DNA from: Umbilicaria muhlenbergii
Taxonomy: Eukaryota > Ascomycota > Lecanoromycetes > Umbilicariales > Umbilicariaceae
Assembly: GCA_000611775.1 (NCBI GenBank)
Contig: KK106981.1
Location: 1,004,162 to 1,068,161 of the forward strand
Reading direction: 5' to 3'
DNA: 64,000 nucleotides
Every line of letters begins with the position of its first letter. Position 1 is the first letter of the stretch. The position numbers were made by a program, and so were the translations under genes. Shown here piece by piece: positions 25,201 to 33,958 of the stretch. The notes beneath the pieces are model-generated. The model searched no databases. It was given only the letters and a program-made list of their open reading frames with translations, and was not told the origin of the DNA.

Positions 25201-28200
25201 GAATTGCATGTTTAAGTTGTTTAATAAATATTCTTGTATAAGCTGTTATCTCCTCACTTATTGATGAGTGAGTAGACATGAGTTGAAGTGCTTCAACAGT
25301 GTCAACAGAAGTGTTATCCTCAATTTAAAGATTAATAAAAACATGACTTATGTCACTGTTCATAACTGCAGTGTCTGCTGAGTTATTCTTGATTAAGTGT
25401 TACTGAGGCTCTGCATATTTAAACTCTTTTATTTGATCACAGCTTGCTTCTTAAGCATGTAGATCATGAACTGCTGATGTTTCAGTTGTATCATCAACTT
25501 CAGTATTTATCATATTGATATATTCATCATGACTTGCTTCTTGAGCATGTAGGTCATGAACTGCTGATGTTTCAATTGTGTCATCAACTTCAGTATTTAT
25601 TGTATTAACATTTTCATCATGATTTACTTCTTCTTGAGCAAATAAATTCTGCACTGCTGATGTTCTGATGAGATCATCATCTTCAATGTTCATTGTACTG
25701 ATAATATTTATTGTGACAGGTATGACATTCTCTTATTGTAAACTCTGTCATACTGAGCGTCTTGACTGCAGCATCATTGCAGTAAGCATGTATAATTTCT
25801 TCTGCACTGACTTATAATCCTTGCTTCTTAAATGAAAGGACTGTCACATTATTTCAGCAGCAGTCAAGGTACTGACAGCTTTCAACAGTTCATAATTAAG
25901 TCATCTTGACAGATCATCAGCAGAATTCTTCTTATCCTCTTGATATGTGATCTTAAAGTTGTACTCAGTGAGCTTTTCAGCTCACTTGAGCTGCCTTCAT
26001 GTGAGGTTTAAGGTAATCATGAATCAAACAAGGTTTGCATGATCAGTCAGTATGATAATTTAATGTTTAGCACCCTGACAGTAGTGCTGTCAATGATGCA
26101 TGACTTTCATGATGACAAGGAGTTCTTGCTCATCTGTATCATATCAGGTCTCAGTATTTAGCAGCTTTTTACTGTAGTAAGTAACTGATAATCAGTGCAA
26201 TTGATCATTAATTTTAAAGTGTTGCATCAAGATTCTGTCAATTGTGAATTCAGAGGTGTTCATTTCAACTCTCATGAGTTTGTTTTCATTGAAGTAATGT
26301 AATAATGAAGCACTCATGAAGGTCTCCTTCAAAGCATTAAATGCTTTCAATGCAGCTTCTGAAAGTGAAAAAGAGGCAGGTATGATGTTTTCTTGTTGTA
26401 GTTTTCCTCTGACTTATGAGCTGTGTGCTGAATAATCTGTGTTAAACCTCTGTAATGAGATTGAGCTGCTCAGCTTTCCTTCAATGTCTTGATGAGGAGC
26501 AGTTCAGTGAGTTGAAAGAAGACTTAATATAATTTTAATCTTCTTTTTATTCCTTCCTGTTTTCAGGAGGTTTAACAGTGATGCTGCAATTCATGAATAA
26601 TCTCTTATAAACCTTCAGAAGAAGTTGATGAAACTTAAAAAAACTTGCAATTCATGAATGTTCTCTGAGGGCAGTCATTCTTCAACAGCTTAAATTTTTT
26701 TCAGATTCATGTATATGCCTTCTGTGTTAATTTTGAATCCTAGAAAGTTCACTTTCATTGCATTGAATGAGCACTTACTGATCTTAAGATGAAGATCATG
26801 ACATCATAATGCATTTAATACTTATCATACATGCTCTTCATGCTTAAACTCATCTTTGCTAAAGATCAAGATATCATTCAAGTAGATCACACATGTGATG
26901 TTTAAAAACTCATCAAGTGCTTTATCAATGAAGGCTTGAAACATAGCAGGAGCATTCATGAGACTGAAAGACATGACAAGATATTTAAACAGCTTAAATT
27001 GTGTTCAAAACACTGTTTTTCACTCATCTCTGCCTTTAATTCATATTCAATTATATGCATTCTTGCAGTTCAACTTAGTGAACTTCTTAACTCCTTGAAG
27101 ATGATTCAACATGTCTGATATAAGTGATAATGAGTAATGATTCTTAATAATAATATCATTCAAGTGCTTATAATTAATGATTAATCATAGGCTGCTGTCT
27201 GATTTCAGTACAAACATAACAGGTGAAGCTGCAGATGATATTAATTTACAAATTATGCTTATCTTCATGACATCATTTAAATATACCTTCAGTACATTGA
27301 GCTCAGCTGAAAACATTGAGTATAACTTTCTGAATGAAGATTACTGCCCTGATTTCAAGTCAATGACATGATCATGTGAATCTCTCTCAGACAAAGACTG
27401 CTTCTCAGCTGCCTGAAATATGTCTGTGAAGTCATGATATTCAGGAGGTAATGTGTCATACACATTATTATCTCTGTCATACTGTAATGAGTTCATCTGA
27501 AGGGTATATTCTTTTATATTAATCACTAGGTCTGACAGTCCTATGAAGTGTTTCATAATGAAAAGGTTATTCATATGTAGAATGTTCTTCAGCGCCTTCT
27601 TTTCACTGACAGTGAATACTCAGTGTGCTGTGATATGCTTCACCTTTTTTCATAGGAATTTCCTCATGTTGTATTCATGATTCAGATTTGCATTGACTAG
27701 AAATGATAACCTGAGGATGAAAGAAGCTGATGTGTTGTCTCATGTGACAAGAAAGCAGCTGTTATAATGATAAGATTAACTGTTGATGTTGTATGCTGTA
27801 ATAGTCAATATGACGGATTCTGACAAGTCAATCATATTGCCTCATGTATTGACTTGAGCTCCATAGGGTTCAGTTTGTAAAGACAGTTCATTGACAACAT
27901 ATCATGTGATAATATTGCCTTGACTGTCATTGTTAATAATATATGAGTATTTTTTCTTCAGATCATCTCTTGTTATATGAAAGTTCACCTTTAACTGCTC
28001 TGATATCAGATGTGAAATATCATCAATGATAAGTAAAAAGGTGAGCTGAAGATTAATTATGAGTCATTTATTTGCATCAACTGCAGTAGTGACTGCTGTT
28101 GATCATTTCATCATATATTCATTTGTTCAATGATCAGTGACTTCACACTTAATACAGAGGTTGACTGCTTTTCATGCATTCACTTCATTCTTGAGAATAA

Positions 28201-29490
28201 AGTCTTCTTGTCAGCATGAAGATCCTGTGAATGTTTGTGTTGTTGTCATGATCACTTTCTTCACAACTGATATGTGGTTTGAATTTCAGCTTTGATCACA
28301 GCTACTTCTTTAATAAGAACCTCATGAATTGTTCTCTTTTCTGCAGTTGAATTATTGAGGGTGAGAGGTTTATTATTCAGTGAAAGATTCTTTTCTGTTA
28401 TAATATGACGTCTGTGTCATACTTTTGTCATTATTGTCAGTTTTGCTTTGATGATCTTTTTTGATGTCTGAGCAGCTTCAGAATGATTCATGATTAATGA
28501 TGACATCAAGATGTGCTGAAATTTCCTACACTGACTGTCTTGCAACCTGCGTTGAATCTCAACATCATAGTTCAGTCAGGATGTGATGAGGAAGCCTTGA
28601 TCATCAACAGTCTTAAATGAGCATTTCACTGATTTCCTTGTGTGAAGTTGAAAGAAAGCAGTAAAGTTCTGATAATCTGTCATATCAGAAGGTGATTATA
28701 TCATGATTATAAAATTCAGCTGCATTAAAAGTGATGATATTTTGTTCATTCATGTCTTCATCAGGAGATAGATTCTTCTTTAAAATCTTTAAAAAGTTGT
28801 TATAAATAATTTAAATGTGATCATGCTGCTTCTTTTGCTTCTGTCAGTCACTCATGACTGTTTTCTCAAGGTAGGTGCCTGCTCAGATGATGAAATCTCA
28901 TTCAATAAAAAATTACTCTGACATCAGCTTCTGATTCTGATTGATTTCATTCAAGTATTCTTGAAATTTTCATCTTGTGACTTTGATGTCTCCTGCATAA
29001 AGGTGAGGCTCTCATGACTTTACAAGATGTTGAAAAGGGGGAGGTGTGATGTCTGTCATAACTTGATGTTATAATTCATGTGATGAACCTGCATCATTCT
29101 CTGAGTTTGCTGTAATTGTAGTTGAAGGATCTTCTTACAGATGTTGATTGAACTCTTGAAGCTTTCTTTTATTGTCCTTAAACTTAATTTCTTGTCATAC
29201 ATGTTGTAACTGTAATCACTGACGCTCAATGACCTCCTGATTATGAGCAGTGACTGTCTCAAGATCTTTAATGATGTCATCAAGATTGCCTGCAGTGATA
29301 TGTTCATCATCATCAATGATGTCAGAAGTAGGGGTATTAATGACTGATAATGTAAACCTGTTAATTGAAGGGCCTGTCTCAGCTTGATTGTTGACTGTTT
29401 TGCTGACCTGATGAGATTGAAGCGTTGATGTCATCATGTCTTATTTGCTTTCAACATGACCGTTCGCCTGAAGGTACTGAGTGATCAGTA
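25201..29490 (-). pseudogene. A2 gag and pol, 5' part
   Basis: A2 sequence resumes after B2. It contains three 30-codon linker repeats (25,437-25,700), RNase H (about 25,980-26,330), RT (about 26,530-27,450, with PPEYHDFTDIFQAAEKQSL at 27,341-27,574), the protease region (about 27,640-28,080), a zinc-knuckle region (about 28,130-28,190) and gag (to 29,437). It is broken by many lesions. Confidence 0.85.
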
Positions 29491-29782
29491 TGTAAGGAAG
29501 TGAGTGTACGACGGTCATCATATAAGAGTTGAACGGGGTGTCGTAGGCAATATAATCATGATAGGTCAATGCAATGATTATATGTCTTCTATTCAGTGGC
29601 AAAAACTGATCACTGAGGAAGCAGGTTTCTGAACCTCCTTGTGAAGAGTTTTACTTGATGCCAAGGCGCTAGGCGCTGAGTCATCATATCTATATAATGT
29701 CGTACTATAGTGTCGTACTATAGTGTCGTACTAGTGTCGTACTAGTGTCGTACTGTCGTACTATTATATGGTGGCCCTGACA
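29491..29782 (-). repeat. A2 5' LTR (292 bp) at the edge of the gene island
   Basis: This begins TGTAAGGAAG and ends GTGGCCCTGACA. It keeps far more CpG than the other A LTRs, including an array of GTCGTACTA units at 29,697-29,765. The next base belongs to GC-rich sequence. Confidence 0.93.
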
Positions 29783-29940
29783 TACTCTCAAAATATCGTC
29801 AATTTGTCCTCCGACGGCCGGATACCATTTGGTCCACGCTGGTGTCCCAGAATCTTGATCTTCTCCACAAAGAACTTACATTTTGAGGGGTTCAACGTCA
29901 ACCACAGGGTCTTTGACTCATATGGACAAATTCATAACCA
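29783..29940 (-). pseudogene. GC-rich Ty3/gypsy reverse-transcriptase fragment
   Basis: Read on the minus strand, this gives the thumb/connection part of a gypsy RT, with LNPSKCKFFVEKIKILGH and GIRPSEDKLT. It is a short scrap of a family different from A and B, with ordinary GC content and CpG. A2 lies immediately next to it. It is broken and truncated. Confidence 0.7.
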
Positions 29941-30297
29941 CAGTGCATGCATCCGCACCCTGTTGGACCAAGCTTCCAGGGCATTAGGGCCCGGCTACCT
30001 TAGTTCTAGCTGAGGCAGGGCGCTTTTCCCTGTGTCACTTCCTCAAGATCGACGGATGCGTTGGGATGCCCCCATCAGGGAAGTCTATCGGGTTAATTCC
30101 GCCTTGTGCACATCATCGCGTTAAACTACAGTGTCCTCTCTTCTCTCCTCAACAATCCGTGCGCAGAACTCCACCCCGTCTCCAGCCCCTCACCATCTCC
30201 TACCACACCGCCCACATTTTCCTGCTGACCATCCCAACCCCCTCACCTCCTCGCCAGCCCTCCATCACACTCGCTCGCAATCTGCAACATCTACCCA
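29941..30297. other. Non-coding stretch after the 430-residue gene
   Basis: GC-balanced sequence with a C/T-rich run at about 30,160-30,290, downstream of the minus-strand gene that ends at 30,298. No convincing gene is seen. Confidence 0.5.
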
Positions 30298-31590
30298 TCA
30301 TCCCATGTAATCTTCGCTACCTTGCTCATCTAGCGAGGCATCGTTCTCGTCAAGAAGGGCCAGCTCACGGTTGATGCGCTTCAAGTCGTCTTCCAGCTTG
30401 CATTTTTGAGAAAGGACTTTGAATCGTTGCTGCCTAGTCCTCTCTTGCCTCTCCCGCTCTGATCCTTGAGGCTCTTCGGTGCTTGCGATCCTCTTTTTTC
30501 CGGCCAATGATGAGGTCCCTGCGCTTGCCTCTTTCTGTCGGGCCACCTTCTCTTCAGACCTCCTCTGAGATCTTGCAATATTCGCTTGCTTAATCTCATC
30601 TTTGCTAGGCTGATTAGCTTTCTGTACTGCATCTTTGTGGAATTGACGAAGTGCTATCGACGGAACCCATGCAGCTGGAGAGTTGGGGTTGTCGCTTGTA
30701 TCTTCGAACCACTCATCGATCTCGTTTTGTATGATCGCTCTGAGATGAGTTATATCCGTCTCCGATTTGATCAAGGAGAAAGTTGAGCTTAGGTCATTCT
30801 TGTCTGCGCACAAGATTGAGGCAAGCAGTGGAAATTCCCCTGCCCTTTTTAGGTAGTTTAGGTCATGGTGAACTTCACGGTTGCGCGTACCATACTCCTG
30901 TATGGACCATAAGGCGAGCTCCTCGGATATGCCAAGATCAGTGCAGGCCACGTAAACTGCAGCGGTAGTGGGCAATTTGACTTTGTCATGCGCGGCTCCT
31001 ACAAGAACTGCCTTCTTGCGTGCCTCTTCCTCCGCTTCAAGGATCATGGCGATCCGCGACCAGTAGTTGTTCCCTGAAATTAAATCCCAATTCTCCGACT
31101 TATGCTTGCTAGCATGCAGCCTGAGCCTTGTGGGTATGATCTTCATGTAGTCGCCGTATCGTATAAGGTATTGGAGCTCCCTCAGTTGCAGTAGTTGATC
31201 TTCCAGCTCCGCTCTGTGGGCAGACTTTAGAGGCCGTAGAAATCCTTTGTCTTGAATTAGTCTTTCCTCAGCCATAATCATCATTGCATGGTTCTCTCTT
31301 TGCTCCATTGTTTCAGCCTTTAACGCATCCTTGAGTTCCTCCTTGTAAAGCTGCATGAACAGCTCAGATCGTGGCGAGATGTCCCGGCGTTTCAGGCACC
31401 TCTCAGCGTAGACTAAGCTTTGCTGTAAACGCTCTCTCGTGTAGAGTGAGGGGCTGGCTTCGGGTATCGGGAGTTCAGGCATAACATCAGTGTCGGGATC
31501 ATAGGAGCTGGGAAGCAAGCTTGTTGTATCTCCTCGCTTTCGTGATCTCGTTACTTGCAGCTCCGCAAATGACTTTGTTGGTGAAGGCAT
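30298..31590 (-). CDS. Unrecognised 430-residue protein with C-terminal coiled coil
   Basis: This is a single uninterrupted reading frame of 430 codons, with codon use and GC content like the neighbouring host genes and unlike the flanking retrotransposons. I do not recognise the family. The N-terminus is Ser/Thr/Pro-rich and basic (residues 1-50). Residues about 55-160 are largely charged and helical, with repeated Glu/Lys/Arg. A central part (about 200-310) looks globular, with FPLLASILCADKNDL and an acidic stretch EIDEWFED. Residues about 330-400 are Lys/Arg/Gln/Glu-rich and low in complexity, possibly a nuclear localisation region, and about 385-418 has leucine heptads suggesting a coiled coil. 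No signal peptide or membrane segment is seen. The start at 31,590 is the first Met of the frame. No introns are needed. It could be a nuclear or chromatin-associated protein, but that is only inference from composition; a domesticated element-derived protein is another possibility. Confidence 0.78.
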   Translation of the reverse strand: MPSPTKSFAELQVTRSRKRGDTTSLLPSSYDPDTDVMPELPIPEASPSLYTRERLQQSLVYAERCLKRRDISPRSELFMQLYKEELKDALKAETMEQRENHAMMIMAEERLIQDKGFLRPLKSAHRAELEDQLLQLRELQYLIRYGDYMKIIPTRLRLHASKHKSENWDLISGNNYWSRIAMILEAEEEARKKAVLVGAAHDKVKLPTTAAVYVACTDLGISEELALWSIQEYGTRNREVHHDLNYLKRAGEFPLLASILCADKNDLSSTFSLIKSETDITHLRAIIQNEIDEWFEDTSDNPNSPAAWVPSIALRQFHKDAVQKANQPSKDEIKQANIARSQRRSEEKVARQKEASAGTSSLAGKKRIASTEEPQGSERERQERTRQQRFKVLSQKCKLEDDLKRINRELALLDENDASLDEQGSEDYMG

Positions 31591-32004
31591 GTCGCTTGCA
31601 GGGTGGCACTTGATAGATAATGTAGGTTGTCCTATGAGTTAAGAGATAAAGGGGGGGGAATATTTCTCGATGCAATGAGTCAAGAGGTGAGGTGAGGCAA
31701 ACTTACTCGCAACTACGAAGCTATTTGAGTTTTAACGAAAACCAAGCGCCTGCTGCAGGCTTGGTCTAAAAAGTAGACATCTATAATTAATGCGGGCCTT
31801 GTACCTATGGTCCCGGCAGCCAGTCAGTGCTAATTCTGGCTGTGCCCCATTCAATTCCGGCTCTCCTGTGCTCCGACAGGGGACGGTACGGGGAGCAACG
31901 TGCTAAAGCAGCTATGTTTACAATTTTGACCAAAAGGAGCCACAACTGGGTTCATGAGAGCCTAAAACGGCACTGCAGCCATGCCTTAATGGAGCCATAT
32001 TTAC
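31591..32004. other. Upstream region of the 430-residue gene
   Basis: About 410 bp with no gene seen. It holds a GGGGGGGG run near 31,652-31,660 and should contain the promoter of the minus-strand gene and the upstream flank of the 5S-like unit. Confidence 0.5.
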
Positions 32005-32114
32005 ACAGACCCACGAGATACTGGGCATCCCGTCCGCTCTGCCATACATGAGCTTGAGATCGGCAGACCAGTAGTTGGGTGGGTGACCACCAGCGAATCC
32101 CTGCTGTTGTCTGT
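32005..32114 (+). rRNA. 5S rRNA-like unit (divergent gene or relic)
   Basis: The 3' two thirds match fungal 5S rRNA closely: GGGCATCCCGTCCGCTC, a helix/loop region of the usual length, TTGGGTGGGTGACCACCAGC and GAATCCCTGCTGTTGT. The 5' ACAGAC can pair with the 3' GTCTGT as helix I. A T6 run (32,114-32,119), the normal RNA polymerase III terminator, follows at once. The unit is about 110 nt, some 8 nt shorter than the usual 118-119, with the shortfall in the 5' third. It may therefore be a pseudogene or a divergent variant. Dispersed single 5S genes are normal in filamentous ascomycetes. Confidence 0.62.
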
Positions 32115-32119
32115 TTTTT

Positions 32120-32602
32120 GATGAGTTTGTTTTAGTTCTTGCATTTGCCTCTGGACTTTCCGAATCCGTTTCTGAAATATTTCTAGTAATATTGACCTCA
32201 TGATAGTGGTGATCTTTTGTGGCAAGCACCGGTATGAACTGTTGCGTTGGTTTCATCGAACGAAAGTTTCCAACTAGATGCCAGTAGATTTGCAGCGGCC
32301 CTAAGGCACTAATAAGTGATTATCTGTAGGCTACATCCTATCTTGCTATATGCGGTTGCATCGAGATTTCCCGCCTAAGTTTGGCTTCTACATCTCAGTA
32401 TGCCACTGTAGCGAAACAGGAGATAGGCAGAAATATGTACAAGCCCGCTAGACACTCGCGATATTTTCACAATGAACGGCCGGCGGCTGCGCCAGGCCTC
32501 ACTAACAATCCAGTGCCGCCGGTGGGTATTGTAAAGATGAAACTTGCATGGAATAACGCCGTTCTTTTGTAATCAAAAGCCGTCGCGACGGCCAACGACA
32601 TA
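32120..32602. other. Intergenic stretch between the 5S-like unit and the rhodopsin-domain gene
   Basis: About 480 bp with moderate GC. I see no gene with supporting features. It lies downstream of the minus-strand membrane protein gene. Confidence 0.5.
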
Positions 32603-33958
32603 TCAGTCAATGGCAACCGACCATTCCATATCCTTCGTAATGATCATTTGCGTACTGTCCGTACTCGGTCGATTGCCCATCTCACCATGTGAAATCGTTG
32701 TCCGATGAGAGAACATATCCGGCCGTAGCTTGCGCTCGTCGATGGGTGCTACATGCCCTGCGGGTGACTTTGCTACTTCGGTACCCGTGTCAAGCTGACG
32801 ACTTGTTGATGTGACACGGCGAAGATCATAGGTATTCGCGGTGTTGCGCCGGGTGGCGGTAGCGTATGGTGATCGTTTCTCTTGGAGAGATGTGGTGAAG
32901 GGGGACATGAAAGGTCCTAGGCAGGAGAGGGTACCGGCCATGATGCTGTAGTCCAGCTCGACTTGAGTCCAAACAGCCACGTATGCGCCCAGTAGCGTAG
33001 GATCGGAAGAGTTGACTGTTTGTTCTATATAGTGTAGACGGGTTATGGCCGCGGCGATGACACTTGTGTTGGGAATTTCAGCCAGGGCTAAGAACACATC
33101 AAGGATACAAGGCGCTGGCTTACGGTAATCGAAGACCAAAGACCACAACGACGGTTGCCTTCGCTCTCAACGACGTGTGTAGATTGGCCACTATATAGAT
33201 CACGATACCGAAAAGCACGGCCTCGGTGATAGCATCAAAGATACAGATGATTTGCCAACGCAGATACTAGAGAAGTGTGAGCCAACAATGACTGAGGGGC
33301 GGATGGCAAGACTTACAAGGCCGGTACACTGCGTGCTCAGATGGGACGAAGAGCGGCCTGGATTGCAATGTATAATTCTCAAAAGCAATGCCATGAACGC
33401 CCACCCAGTCGAGCCCGCAAGGGCTGCCCACGATGCTCGGGTATGGCCACGATTCGGTGATAGGCGTAGGAACAAGAAGGAGACGGAGATTTTGGAGAGT
33501 AAGAGGCCGAGGATATAGAGCAATTCGGCGGCATAGCCGATCTGGATGCGTTAGAAGGATGTTCAATATCGAAACACGTGCTTTCGTGCACGGCCGGTTC
33601 CTCACCTCGTCAATGGACACATCGTCACTCTCCTGCAGGAGTGTCTTCGACTTGCCGAACCCTCTCGAGACCTGGATGTAGACGAGGATCGACTCGATGC
33701 AACACACCAGCTGACATGGTTAGCAAGGGCGTGGCACCATTCGCAGCGACGGGACTGTACCGTTGCCGCCGTCAGGACGTGGTCATCTCGCATGGAGGGA
33801 CGGGTGATATAGGTCCGGGTGTAGATCCGCGTGCAGAAACATAGTAAGACGAAGGCCAACAGCAAGGAGGTCACGACGACGATCAAGCCGCCTCGGTCCG
33901 TCGAGTTGATGACCAGAAGGGGCGGCAGCGGCACGTGGGATGGGGCTGGAGTAGACAT
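32603..33958 (-). CDS. Fungal rhodopsin-domain (PTH11/SAT4-like) seven-helix membrane protein
   Basis: Five exons on the minus strand, all GT-AG, give 376 residues: 33,958-33,761, 33,710-33,606, 33,541-33,317, 33,266-33,124, 33,062-32,603. The introns are 47-64 nt; the first contains GCTAAC near its 3' end. Helices: about 24-42 (LIVVVTSLLLAFVLL), 60-78, 106-126 (LLYILGLLLSKISVSFLFL), 141-158, 183-203 (after the family-typical RWQ; IICIFDAITEAVLFGIVIYI), 211-230 (VVVFGLRLPVIAAAITRLHY) and one near the WTQVELDYSIMAG motif. That motif, the RLP turn and the final FMSPF are characteristic of the fungal rhodopsin-like domain of plasma-membrane proteins related to PTH11. The C-terminal 90 residues are polar and probably cytoplasmic. 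A Met ten residues upstream (33,988) is an alternative start. The ligand and role are unknown; some relatives are proposed surface receptors. No break is seen. Confidence 0.88.

Larger units (their letters stand above)
1..29782 (-). mobile_element. Ty3/gypsy chromovirus A2, outermost element of the left stack, split by B2
   Basis: A2 is an LTR retrotransposon fossil in minus orientation. Its 5' LTR is at 29,491-29,782 and its 3' LTR is at the window start (ends at 245, its first part lies outside). Its own sequence is 1-3,705 and 25,201-29,782, about 8.3 kb once the B2 insertion is set aside, matching the 8,291 bp of A1. Order read on the minus strand: LTR, gag, protease region, reverse transcriptase, RNase H, repeat-bearing linker, integrase, repeats, an opposite-strand cysteine-rich region, LTR. 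It is broken by many lesions. It is older than B2, A1 and B1, which lie inside it. Its right end abuts the GC-rich island directly. Confidence 0.9.

Noticed and set aside
33267-33707. A 146-codon unspliced frame in the rhodopsin-domain gene
   Set aside because: It reads through intron 2 in the wrong phase; the spliced model gives continuous family motifs.
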